A stretch of DNA of 40,719 bases, taken from Desulfobacterales bacterium (GTDB lineage Bacteria; Desulfobacterota; Desulfobacteria; Desulfobacterales; SURF-7). Below are positions 1-7,914 of the stretch, piece after piece. The notes under the pieces were generated by a model, which searched no databases, was not told the origin of the DNA, and worked only from the letters and a program-made list of their open reading frames with translations. The stretch is taken from assembly GCA_028277765.1 (NCBI GenBank), contig JANQFQ010000051.1, positions 179,849 through 220,567 of the forward strand. Direction: 5' to 3'. Position 1 is the first letter of the stretch; every line of letters starts with the position of its first letter. The position numbers were made by a program, and so were the translations under genes.

Positions 1-257
1 GGCCTATCCACCTTTTTCAACGCGGCATTCATCTCTCGATCAGTAACCTTAAGCGACCTTGCGCTCAAGCGTGGTGCATCAAAACGGTTGGTGTATTTTA
101 TAACAGCTCTGTCCTGGTTTTTCCTAACATCTTCGACAATTCGGCTAACTTCCCTGTATTCTTTTTTTGTATATCCAATACCTCGATTGATAATGGCCCG
201 GGCTCTTGCTTCTGCTGCTTTTGACGGATAAGTGTAAATCCTGATAGGATTTGTCAT
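1..257 (-). CDS. hisD: Histidinol dehydrogenase, N-terminal fragment
   Basis: Histidinol dehydrogenase carries out the last two steps of histidine synthesis (histidinol to histidine, NAD-dependent, zinc enzyme, cytosol). Only about 85 codons are present; the gene runs off the left edge of the window. Translated on the minus strand from 257 it begins MTNPIRIYTYPS and continues into IVEDVRKNQDRAVIKYTNRF and a DAPRLSARSLKV-like stretch. This matches the N-terminal HisD pattern of IVxDVRxxGDxAxxxYTxxFD. The catalytic and zinc-binding residues lie outside the window. An ATG at 263 is also in frame, but CGGAGG at 269-264 directly abuts it, so the ATG at 257, six bases downstream of the Shine-Dalgarno site, is the better start. 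It is divergent from serC. The identification rests on a short stretch but the pattern is specific. Confidence 0.8.
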   Translation of the reverse strand, partial: MTNPIRIYTYPSKAAEARARAIINRGIGYTKKEYREVSRIVEDVRKNQDRAVIKYTNRFDAPRLSARSLKVTDREMNAALKKVDR

Positions 258-314
258 GGTCATCCTCCGTGGATGCAAATAAGTATATGGGCATTCAACT
301 GATCATTAAGGCCA

Positions 315-445
315 CCACTAAAAATTGTCTTTTGGCCCGATTGCGGCGTTATGCTCAAATTTTAATCCTCAAAATACTTAATGTATTCTTGCGGTTAAAA
401 TTTTCGCATGCCTTGCACTCGAACCAAAATCCTAATTTTTAGAGG
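315..445. repeat. 131-bp imperfect palindrome
   Basis: The gap between hisD and serC (258-640) holds no convincing gene. Its left half is a nested imperfect palindrome. The outer arms are 315-335 and 424-445 (CTAAAAATT paired with AATTTTTAG, TTTTGG paired with CCAAAA). The middle arms are AAATTTTAA (357-365) and TTAAAATTT (395-403), flanked by GC/AT-matched bases. The centre is AATAC-TTAAT-GTATT (373-387). Such a structure could be a non-autonomous mobile element or a long RNA hairpin. Family membership cannot be tested from this window because there is only one copy. Confidence 0.65.
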
Positions 446-555
446 TACCCTAAATATTTAAAACCTTTATGACACAGGAACGCTGTTGTCAACATACATC
501 CGGCATCAGAATACACCAGCTTGCTACAGATTATATTCTAGTTCTGTTTTTAATG

Positions 556-585
556 TTGACATATGACCATCTATCTGCCTTTATA
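556..585 (+). promoter_or_regulatory. Putative sigma-70 promoter of serC
   Basis: A consensus -35 box TTGACA lies at 556-561. It is followed after 18 bases by TTTATA at 580-585; TATACT at 582-587 is an alternative -10 with a longer, less favourable spacing. It stands about 55 bases upstream of the serC start and downstream of the palindrome. No operator-like repeat is obvious. Confidence 0.45.
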
Positions 586-640
586 CTTTTCCTTATTATT
601 TTTTTAAAAAAAGGGATTCACCTGTTATGGAGGTAATAGA

Positions 641-1729
641 ATGAAAGAAAACAGGATTCACAACTTTAATGCCGGGCCCGCTGCCCTGCCCCTTCCTGTT
701 CTTGAAGAGATCAGAGATTCCTTTTTGGACTTAAACAATTGCGGTATGTCAGTTACAGAGATAAGCCATCGGTCAAAATGGTTTGATGATATTATTAATG
801 ATGCGGTTGTCAGGACAAAAAGGTTGTTAAAGCTGGATGACAGGTTTCATGTGCTGTTTATCCAAGGGGGTGCCAGCATGCAGTTTGCCATGATCCCGAT
901 GAATTTTCTTCCAGATGAAAAAACCGCGGATTATATTAATACTGGCACATGGTCAACAAAGGCTGTTAAAGAAGTGGAAATTCAGGGAAAAAAGGTTAAT
1001 ATCGCGGCTTCATCAGAAGATAAGAGCTTTTCATATATACCAAAAGAATTTCAGTTCACCAAAGATGCTGCCTATGTTCACATAACGTCCAACAATACCA
1101 TCAAAGGAACTGAATGGGCCTCCTTTCCAGACACAGACGGAGTTCCGATTATTTCGGACATGTCTTCTGATTTTATGAGCAGGCCGATTGATATGGATAA
1201 ATTTGGGATGATATATGCAGGGGCGCAGAAGAATATCGGGCCGGCAGGTGTCTGCATGGCAATTATAAGAGAAGATATGCTTGAAATGGTCCCTGATACC
1301 CTCCCGTCCATGTTAAAATACACAACCTATTCTTCGAAAAACTCCATGTACAATACCCCTCCCTGTTTCAGTATTTACGTGATTCAACTTGTAACAAAAT
1401 GGCTGGAAGAGACAATCGGCGGGCTTGATAAAATGGAACAGCTAAACAAGGCAAAAGGAGATCTTCTTTACGGGTTCATTGATTCAAGCGATTTCTATAA
1501 TGCAACTGCTGAACGTGACAGCCGATCCCTGATGAATGTGACCTTCCGTCTTCCGGACGAGGATCTGGAAAAAAAGTTTATTGAAGAAGCTGTTGAAAAC
1601 GGGCTTGGCGGTCTTAAGGGCCACCGGTCAGTCGGCGGATGCAGGGCATCCACATATAATGCTACAGGGATTGAATCCATTGAAGCGCTTGTAGGGTTCA
1701 TGAAAGACTTCGAGCAAAAAAACGGTTAA
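641..1729 (+). CDS. serC: Phosphoserine aminotransferase
   Basis: This PLP enzyme converts 3-phosphohydroxypyruvate and glutamate to phosphoserine and 2-oxoglutarate, the second step of serine synthesis, in the cytosol. The 362-residue product has the usual family length. It opens with HNFNAGPAALP, the SerC N-terminal signature. IYAGAQKNIGPAG contains the Schiff-base lysine at K197, and the C-terminal substrate loop GHRSVGGCRASTYNA is present. GGAGG at 630-634 is well placed before the ATG at 641. No serA partner follows, so it is probably transcribed alone or with the small downstream gene. Assignment to the SerC subgroup of class V aminotransferases is firm. Confidence 0.95.
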   Translation: MKENRIHNFNAGPAALPLPVLEEIRDSFLDLNNCGMSVTEISHRSKWFDDIINDAVVRTKRLLKLDDRFHVLFIQGGASMQFAMIPMNFLPDEKTADYINTGTWSTKAVKEVEIQGKKVNIAASSEDKSFSYIPKEFQFTKDAAYVHITSNNTIKGTEWASFPDTDGVPIISDMSSDFMSRPIDMDKFGMIYAGAQKNIGPAGVCMAIIREDMLEMVPDTLPSMLKYTTYSSKNSMYNTPPCFSIYVIQLVTKWLEETIGGLDKMEQLNKAKGDLLYGFIDSSDFYNATAERDSRSLMNVTFRLPDEDLEKKFIEEAVENGLGGLKGHRSVGGCRASTYNATGIESIEALVGFMKDFEQKNG

Positions 1730-1795
1730 CCTATTGCAAGGCTTATTATAAGCAGAATCGCTTATAACAACTTAGCGTCTTTGCGAGAGAAAACA

Positions 1796-1963
1796 ATGAG
1801 TGCACAAAACGGAAAAATTGAAAGACTGAGTCCCATGGATAGATTAAAGCCGTCTCTCACCTTAATCATTGCTCCTCTTGGATTAATCCTTGAATTTATA
1901 ATTGAAGCGCCTTTTATGATCCTGATGTTTATTGATCGCCTGTTCAAAGGAAAACCAAAATAA
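1796..1963 (+). CDS. Small hydrophobic membrane peptide (55 aa)
   Basis: I do not recognise this family. The predicted 55-residue peptide has a polar N-terminus (MSAQNGKIERLSPMDRLKPS), a strongly hydrophobic stretch of about 24 residues (TLIIAPLGLILEFIIEAPFM and onward), and a basic end (RLFKGKPK). This fits a single-span inner-membrane peptide with a positive cytoplasmic tail. A TTG start at 1781 is possible, but the ATG at 1796 with GAGAGA at 1785-1790 is preferred. It lies 66 bases after serC and converges with moaB. The bases at 1771-1790 belong to a 9-base-period dispersed repeat (see 13943-14016). That weakens the case for a genuine ribosome-binding site, so it could be a chance frame. 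Confidence 0.4.
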   Translation: MSAQNGKIERLSPMDRLKPSLTLIIAPLGLILEFIIEAPFMILMFIDRLFKGKPK

Positions 1964-2003
1964 AATTCAGATCTAATGAAGACTGCTTTTTGTGCTTCTT
2001 GAA

Positions 2004-2504
2004 TCAACTCTCAGAGACATGCTTTGCAATATGGCCGAGTTCAGGAAAGATAAGGGCTTTGCAGGCGAGTTTGCAGGCCTTTATGCTCCCGGGAATACAG
2101 AAAACCACCGTGCTATCAATAATACCGGCTGTAGCCCGCGACATAATAGCCGAAGAATCGATTTCCTCAAAGCTGAGCTGAGCAAAAACCGGTCCGAACG
2201 CGGTAAGCTCTTTTTTAAACAGGGGGTGCACCGCTTCAATGGTAACATCTTTGCTGCTCAAGCCGGTGCCGCCTGTAAGAAGGATAGCATGAGGTTTTTT
2301 TTCTGAAATCAGTGTCAGGACCGTCTCTTTTATAGCTTCAGCGTCATCCGGTATCACCCTGCGGAACACAATCGTATGTCCCTCTTTTTTTGCTCTTTTA
2401 CCAATCCATTTGCCGCTCTGGTCTTCGACCATGGACCGGGTGCTTGAGACGGTAACGATGCCGATATCAAGGTGGCGAGGTGTATTTTCTTTATGTTCCA
2501 GCAT
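2004..2504 (-). CDS. moaB: Molybdopterin adenylyltransferase-type protein MoaB/MogA
   Basis: This is a MoaB/MogA-fold protein (166 residues) of molybdenum or tungsten cofactor synthesis. The family binds molybdopterin and activates it by adenylylation before metal insertion. The diagnostic segment ILLTGGTGLSSKDVTIEAV carries the family's TGGTG and the conserved acidic residue. A C-terminal FCIPGSIKACKLACKALIFP corresponds to the substrate-binding PGS loop. It starts five bases after the end of pyrR, so the two share a transcript. Its functional partners moaE-like and moaC are just across the divergent intergenic region at 3050-3217. MoaB and MogA are hard to separate by eye. The 166-residue length without a MoeA domain suits MoaB. 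Confidence 0.88.
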   Translation of the reverse strand: MLEHKENTPRHLDIGIVTVSSTRSMVEDQSGKWIGKRAKKEGHTIVFRRVIPDDAEAIKETVLTLISEKKPHAILLTGGTGLSSKDVTIEAVHPLFKKELTAFGPVFAQLSFEEIDSSAIMSRATAGIIDSTVVFCIPGSIKACKLACKALIFPELGHIAKHVSES

Positions 2505-2509
2505 GGTTA

Positions 2510-3049
2510 TTACACGGTCCTGTCGACAACCACCTCGTCTTTTTTATCATGTTCTTTAAGCAGGACGTTGATGGTTTCCGATTGTTTTGTTTCAATAAAT
2601 TTTCCAACATAGTCCGCTTGGATAGGCAGTTCCCTGAAACCCCTGTCCACGAGAACAGCCAGCTCTATCCTGTCTGGCCGACCAAAATCTATCAACGCGT
2701 CCATGGCGGCCCGTGTGGTGCGTCCGGTGTAAAGCACATCGTCAACCAGTATGACCTGCTTTTCATCAACAGAGAAGGCTATATCCGTAGCCTGAACAAC
2801 CGGCTGACTGCTGATCCTTGTCCAGTCATCCCTGTACAGGTTAATATCAACACTTCCTGAAAGAATCTCTGTTTTTTCGCTTTTGTTGATGATGTTCAGT
2901 ATTCTCTTGGCCAAGAAAACGCCTCGGGTATGGATGCCGATTAACACAAGGTTTTCAGTCCCCTTATGGACCTCAATTATTTCATAAGCCATTCTATTGA
3001 TAATTCTATCAATATCTGATGCATCAAGCATGATGTTGCCTGTATCCAT
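2510..3049 (-). CDS. pyrR: Bifunctional pyr operon regulator / uracil phosphoribosyltransferase PyrR
   Basis: PyrR proteins are type I phosphoribosyltransferases that make UMP from uracil and PRPP. In many bacteria they also bind pyr mRNA to attenuate pyrimidine genes. The 179-residue product has the PRPP-binding motif VILVDDVLYTGRTTRAAMDA and the PyrR-typical DDWTRISSQPVV and VDRGFRELPIQADYVGK segments. No pyr biosynthetic gene lies in the window. I see no obvious PyrR-binding attenuator in the 168-base upstream gap, so the RNA-binding role is not supported locally. It forms a two-gene unit with moaB and is divergent from the moaE-like gene. Confidence 0.92.
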   Translation of the reverse strand: MDTGNIMLDASDIDRIINRMAYEIIEVHKGTENLVLIGIHTRGVFLAKRILNIINKSEKTEILSGSVDINLYRDDWTRISSQPVVQATDIAFSVDEKQVILVDDVLYTGRTTRAAMDALIDFGRPDRIELAVLVDRGFRELPIQADYVGKFIETKQSETINVLLKEHDKKDEVVVDRTV

Positions 3050-3175
3050 TTCCCACCGAATTCTTTTTAAATTACTTAAAATTGAACTGTTTTCATATAT
3101 ATCACGGTTTTGCTGATAATCAAGTTTTTATATCAAATACTCGCTTAAAAACAACTGAAATTACCTTGCTTTTAA

Positions 3176-3577
<402 letters not shown>

Positions 3578-3660
3578 ACAGGTTTAGCTGTTAAAGTTTA
3601 GAATTAATAACTGTATGTAAAAACAAAATATCTGTCAGGAAAGTTTCGCTGGGGGTAGTC

Positions 3661-4140
3661 ATGTCAGACTTTACACACATTGATGACAAGGGCCGTGTCA
3701 GAATGGTGGATGTTACTGAAAAAGACCAGACCGTGCGGGTAGCTGTTGCCCACGCAAAAATATCCATGAACAAAGATACATTTGAAAAAATTCAGAACAG
3801 GGACGTAAAAAAGGGAAATGTGCTTGAAACTGCACGCATCGCAGGTATTATGGCAGCAAAGAAAACTCATGATTTAATTCCCATGTGCCACCCCCTTAAC
3901 ATCACCCACGCTCAGGTTGATTTTTTTCCAGACCAGGCCTCCTACGACATCCGGATTCAGTCAGAGGTCAGGCTTGTGGGGCAGACCGGAGTTGAAATGG
4001 AAGCCCTGACAGCAGTGTCCGCGGCTGCCCTCACCATCTATGACATGTGTAAATCGTATGACCGGGGAATGGCGATTTCCGATATTTACCTTCTTGAAAA
4101 GTCAGGAGGAAAGAGCGGAACCTATAAGTGGGAATCATGA
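3661..4140 (+). CDS. moaC: Cyclic pyranopterin monophosphate synthase MoaC
   Basis: MoaC acts with the radical SAM enzyme MoaA to convert GTP to cyclic pyranopterin monophosphate, the first committed step of molybdopterin synthesis. The 159-residue product has the usual length. It contains KKGNVL with the catalytic lysine at position 51, LIPMCHPLN with His77, GVEMEALTAVSAAALTIYDM and the C-terminal KSGGKSGTY. GGGGG at 3651-3655 serves as the ribosome-binding site. With moaB and the MoaE-like gene it forms a local Mo/W cofactor cluster, which suits an anaerobe with formate dehydrogenases (inference). moaA and moaD are not in the window. Confidence 0.96.
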   Translation: MSDFTHIDDKGRVRMVDVTEKDQTVRVAVAHAKISMNKDTFEKIQNRDVKKGNVLETARIAGIMAAKKTHDLIPMCHPLNITHAQVDFFPDQASYDIRIQSEVRLVGQTGVEMEALTAVSAAALTIYDMCKSYDRGMAISDIYLLEKSGGKSGTYKWES

Positions 4141-4199
4141 TTTAGCGGAACAGCTTTGGTTGTATCAGGCAAAAAAATGTTTTATGTTTTATTAATTAT

Positions 4200-4266
4200 A
4201 AAATCCGAAATTCGAATATCGAAATTCGAAACAAATCCGAATGTCGAAATTCAAATGTCCAAAACA
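4200..4266. repeat. Heptad-period intergenic repeat (CGAAATTCGAAT family)
   Basis: The gap between moaC and mltA ends in a run of about seven-base units of the type (T/C)CGAAAT / TCGAATA (CCGAAAT, TCGAATA, TCGAAAT, TCGAAAC, CCGAATG, TCGAAAT, TCAAATG). A close copy in the same orientation lies at 21131-21190, and inverted partial copies lie at 21261-21295 and about 14056-14085. It reaches to within ten bases of the mltA start codon. Confidence 0.8.
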
Positions 4267-4274
4267 CCTGTTTT

Positions 4275-5744
4275 ATGAAAAAAAAAACAAAATTAAATCT
4301 CATCTATGTTTTCCTGACAGCAGTACTGTTATGCGGTGGATGTTTTGGTCCTGAACAAAGGTCGCTTCCTCTGGAAGAACCGGTTGTGGGAAAAAAAGCT
4401 GTTTTGACCAGGCTGTCTCCTGCTCAGTATCCGCTTTTTTCCGATGATATGCTTTATGACGGCCTTGAGCACGGAATCCTGAAAAGCCTTGAGTACCTTT
4501 ACCGCCTGCCACCTGACCGAACCTTCACGTTTGGAGAGGACACCTATACTGCTGAGCACATGATAAAGACTCTTGATTTGTTTTTAAGTTTTATGAAAAC
4601 AAATCCTTCCCGTCATCGTGTAAGAGCGTTCATTGAGGACAAATTCGCTGTTTACACTTACAGGTCCTTTGAAATTGATGATGAATTTGACTATGAAAAG
4701 ATGGAAGCGGATATAAGCCGCAGTATCTCTTTTCTTAAAAAAGCCGATTCAGACAAAGAGTTCCTGTTCGGCAAAGTGCGGTTCAAGGCAGGCAGTATGA
4801 CCAAGGAACTTAAGCGGTTTTTAAAATTTTTACACAAGAAACCAGATCCAGAACATATTGTAATCCATATCAGGTCCAGTTATCGATTATACAACTATTT
4901 TAAAAATGGCCTTCCGGTAAATGTCCTTTATACCGGATACTACGAACCCTTTCTCGTGGGAAGCCTGGAAAAAGATTCAACATTCAGATATCCTGTTTAT
5001 TCCCTCCCTGATGATCTGGCGGTGCTGGATCTTTCTCCTTTTTCCGAAAGGTTTAAAGGTGAAAAAATCATCGGCAGGTTTACGGACGGCCCGAACTTTG
5101 TTCCTTATTACACACGGAAGGAGATTGACAGCGATCAAGTTCTAAAAGGCAAGGTAAAACCGATTGCATGGGTCAATAATAAAACCGATCTGTTCTTCCT
5201 GGAAATTCAAGGCTCAGGAACCATATATCTGAACAACGGCCAAATAATTAAAGCCCACTATCATAATTCAAACGGACGACCATACAAAAGCATCGGGGCA
5301 TATCTTATTCATACGGGAAGGATCCCAAAAGAAGAGATGTCCATGCAGCGGATCCGCGCCTATCTGCGAGATCATCCTGAAGAAGCTCAGAAGATCCTGA
5401 ACTATAACCCGAGTTATATCTTCTTTAAAATTGAAGAAGACGGTCCTCTTGGATGCCTGAACGTTAAACTCACCCCTGGACGATCAATCGCCACAGACAG
5501 GAAACGTTTCCCAGGCGCAGCGCTTGCCTATATTGAAACACAAAAGCCACTGATAGACGGCGATGAAAATATACAGGGCTGGTTGAACTTCAGCCGGTTC
5601 GCGCTGAACCAGGATACCGGTGGAGCGATCCGCGGCCCGGGCCGGGCCGACCTGTTCTGGGGAAACGGCAACTACGCAGAAATCGCGGCAGGATATATGC
5701 AACACCCGGGTAACCTGCATATCCTGGTTTTAAAACAAGATTAG
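4275..5744 (+). CDS. mltA: Membrane-bound lytic murein transglycosylase A
   Basis: MltA cleaves the MurNAc-GlcNAc bond of peptidoglycan with formation of 1,6-anhydroMurNAc, at the inner face of the outer membrane. The 489-residue product begins with a basic, hydrophobic leader MKKKTKLNLIYVFLTAVLLC and a GGC, so it is probably a lipoprotein, although the lipobox (C-G-G-C) is not classical. An MltA beta-barrel segment spans roughly residues 200-380 (VNVLYTGYYEPFLVGS, KPIAWVNNKTDLFFLEIQGS). A C-terminal 3D domain follows with DTGGAIRGPGRADLFWGNG, which carries the catalytic aspartate. The roughly 180 residues before the MltA domain are extra and not recognised. No clear ribosome-binding site precedes ATG 4275, because the upstream bases are repeat and an AAAACA-CC-TGTTTT palindrome. 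Confidence 0.93.
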   Translation: MKKKTKLNLIYVFLTAVLLCGGCFGPEQRSLPLEEPVVGKKAVLTRLSPAQYPLFSDDMLYDGLEHGILKSLEYLYRLPPDRTFTFGEDTYTAEHMIKTLDLFLSFMKTNPSRHRVRAFIEDKFAVYTYRSFEIDDEFDYEKMEADISRSISFLKKADSDKEFLFGKVRFKAGSMTKELKRFLKFLHKKPDPEHIVIHIRSSYRLYNYFKNGLPVNVLYTGYYEPFLVGSLEKDSTFRYPVYSLPDDLAVLDLSPFSERFKGEKIIGRFTDGPNFVPYYTRKEIDSDQVLKGKVKPIAWVNNKTDLFFLEIQGSGTIYLNNGQIIKAHYHNSNGRPYKSIGAYLIHTGRIPKEEMSMQRIRAYLRDHPEEAQKILNYNPSYIFFKIEEDGPLGCLNVKLTPGRSIATDRKRFPGAALAYIETQKPLIDGDENIQGWLNFSRFALNQDTGGAIRGPGRADLFWGNGNYAEIAAGYMQHPGNLHILVLKQD

Positions 5745-5789
5745 GGTTGAAACGTTCCACTGACAGCGGGACGTTGGTAAGGTACCTGC

Positions 5790-7643
5790 ATGAGTAATCC
5801 TGAATCCAATAACAATCCAAACCAAAACCCCAGAGAGCTCTCCCAGATCATCCACTTAAGCTCCATCCCTACTTTTGTCATCGACCGGTCCCATACCATC
5901 ACCCACTGGAACAAAGCCTGTGAAAACCTGACAGGCTATACAGCAGAAGAGATGCTCGGCTCAAAAAAACACTGGAAAGCGTTTTATCCTGAAAGGCGGC
6001 CTGTAATGGCGGACCTTATCGTAGATAACGCTTCTGAAAAAGAAATATCCCTTTTCTATGGAGGTAAATACAGAAAGGCGGTTATTGAAGACGGGTATGA
6101 AGCAGAAGGTTTTTTTCCAGACCTGGGTGATGACGGGAAATGGCTGTTTTTTACAGCTTCTCCGCTGTTAGATGAAGACGGCGCTATCACCGGTGCCATT
6201 GAAACCTTACAGGACATTACCTTTAGAAAGCGTGCTGAACAGGCACTCCGTGAAAGTGAAGAAAGGTACAGGATTCTGACGGAATATGTAGCAGACGGGG
6301 TCATTGTCATACAGGATGATAAGACCTGTTTTAACAACCTGGCCTTCAGACGGATGTTCGGCTATCCAGGCTCAGACGAAGCCATCAGCCTTGACATTTT
6401 AAGTCTGATTTCCACCAGTTTTTATCGACATTTCAAGGAGTTGATAGAATCTCTTGAATCAGGGCAATCCCAGGAAAAACTGTTCCAGGGGGCATGTAAA
6501 AGAAAAGACGCTTCTGAGTTCTGGGTAGATATGCATCTTGACCTTATACAATGGCAGGGCAAACCCGCTGTTTTGGCAACTATAAATGATATCACGGAAA
6601 GCCGTCTCCAGAGACTCGCCCTTAAAGAAGAAGCCGAACACTTAAGACAGGAAAACATTGAGCTCAAGTCGAGCGTCAAAGACCGTTATAGATTTGGCCG
6701 TATAATCGGTAAAAGTCCTGCCATGCAGAACATCTACGAGTTTATCCTGCAGGCCGGAGAAACAGATGCCGGTATTGTTATTAGCGGTGAATCCGGCACT
6801 GGCAAAGAGCTGGTGGCAACAGCCATCCATAAGCTTAGTCGCCGTAAAAACAAAGAATTTGTACCGGTTAACTGCGGGGCGATCCCTGAAAACCTGATTG
6901 AAAGTGAGTTTTTTGGATACACAAAAGGAGCGTTTACAGGAGCGGAAAAAGACAAAAAAGGGTATCTTGATCATGCTGAAGAGGGGACCCTTTTCCTTGA
7001 TGAAGTGGGTGAAATCGGACTGAATATGCAGGTGAAACTTCTCCGTGCCATTGAAGAAGGCGGTTTCAGGCCCATTGGCGGCGGTGCTGTCAGAAAGCCT
7101 GACATCAGGATTATCGCGGCAACAAATAAAGACCTGACTGAAATGGTCAAAACCGGCCAGATGCGGAAGGATTTTTATTACAGGATAAATATCATTCCAA
7201 TTCAAATCCCCCCGCTGAGGGAGCGCAAAGAGGATCTCCCCCTGCTCATGGAACATTTCCTCGATACATTTTCAGGCGACACCCCTACGCAGGGCTTTAC
7301 AGGGAGAATCTACGAGGCGGTATTCAATTACGACTGGCCCGGCAATGTCCGCGAGCTTCAGAACCTCATCCAGCGGTTTGTATCCCTTAAAAACTTCGAT
7401 ATTGTTGCGGAGCTTAAATCAATAACCCCGGAAAGCAGTTTATACGCCACTTTCAAAGAAGAAAACCAGGGTCTTAGGAACGCAGTTGAAAAGCTGGAAA
7501 AACATATAATTTCAAACACTTTAAGCCGAAACAACTGGCACAGGGACCGTGTTTCCTCAATTCTTAAAATCGACAGGAAAACACTTTATTCGAAGATGCG
7601 GAAGTACGGTATCAAATCTCCAGGAATGTCTGGGGCTAAATAG
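5790..7643 (+). CDS. PAS-PAS sigma-54-dependent transcriptional activator
   Basis: This 617-residue protein is an enhancer-binding activator of RNA polymerase-sigma-54. A first PAS domain spans about residues 15-148 (SIPTFVIDRSHTITHWNKAC ending in a PAC-like TLQDITFRKRAE). A second PAS spans about 155-272, and a short coiled coil about 273-295. The AAA+ core follows, with Walker A GESGTGKE at 333-340, GAFTGA (sigma-54 contact) at 380-385, Walker B TLFLDE at 400-405, and RINIIPIQIPPLRERKEDLP at 465-484. WPGNVREL lies at 516-523 and a Fis-type helix-turn-helix at about 585-607. The sensory signal is unknown. No receiver aspartate is present. It lies 45 bases after mltA and directly upstream of a gene with a -24/-12 promoter, its likely target. 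Its 3' end overlaps a hairpin, GGGGCT-AAAT-AGCCCC at 7632-7647, without a T-run. Confidence 0.93.
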   Translation: MSNPESNNNPNQNPRELSQIIHLSSIPTFVIDRSHTITHWNKACENLTGYTAEEMLGSKKHWKAFYPERRPVMADLIVDNASEKEISLFYGGKYRKAVIEDGYEAEGFFPDLGDDGKWLFFTASPLLDEDGAITGAIETLQDITFRKRAEQALRESEERYRILTEYVADGVIVIQDDKTCFNNLAFRRMFGYPGSDEAISLDILSLISTSFYRHFKELIESLESGQSQEKLFQGACKRKDASEFWVDMHLDLIQWQGKPAVLATINDITESRLQRLALKEEAEHLRQENIELKSSVKDRYRFGRIIGKSPAMQNIYEFILQAGETDAGIVISGESGTGKELVATAIHKLSRRKNKEFVPVNCGAIPENLIESEFFGYTKGAFTGAEKDKKGYLDHAEEGTLFLDEVGEIGLNMQVKLLRAIEEGGFRPIGGGAVRKPDIRIIAATNKDLTEMVKTGQMRKDFYYRINIIPIQIPPLRERKEDLPLLMEHFLDTFSGDTPTQGFTGRIYEAVFNYDWPGNVRELQNLIQRFVSLKNFDIVAELKSITPESSLYATFKEENQGLRNAVEKLEKHIISNTLSRNNWHRDRVSSILKIDRKTLYSKMRKYGIKSPGMSGAK

Positions 7644-7823
7644 CCCCAAAACAGGCTAATCCTCCCCGGCACACAACCAACTTATATTCAAGCCTATATT
7701 TAACTAGCGATGTTCTTTTGGGGAAATTAACCTCAAATCCATATAGGTGTTCCCGCTTAATAGCCCAGCCCCATACCATCAAAAACATTGAAATATTAAC
7801 ATCTTATATCTGTTTTGAATTTA

Positions 7824-7838
7824 TGGCATAAATTTTGA
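7824..7838 (+). promoter_or_regulatory. Putative sigma-54 (-24/-12) promoter of the acyl-CoA ligase gene
   Basis: TGGCATAAATTTTGA has GG and the downstream TTG(A) at exactly the spacing of the sigma-54 consensus TGGCAC-N5-TTGC; the final C is A. It ends 76 bases before the ATG at 7915. A 12-base direct repeat, CCCAAAACAGGC, occurs at 7645-7656 and 7850-7861 and might be part of an activator site. The preceding gene encodes a sigma-54 activator. Confidence 0.55.
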
Positions 7839-7914
7839 GTTAAATATTTCCCAAAACAGGCATCCGCTCAGGCAATATAAGCTGCAGGCCGAACATCAAA
7901 CAAAGGAGAAAATC

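Noticed and set aside
251..442. 63-codon plus-strand frame in the hisD-serC gap
   Set aside because: It overlaps the start of hisD and the palindrome, has no ribosome-binding site and no family pattern.
6642..7256. 204-codon minus-strand frame inside the sigma-54 activator gene
   Set aside because: It is antisense to the well-conserved AAA+ domain and has no family resemblance; a shadow of the real gene.
7632..7647. Terminator after the sigma-54 activator
   Set aside because: The 6-bp stem overlaps the stop codon and has no T-run; kept only as a remark in the gene entry.
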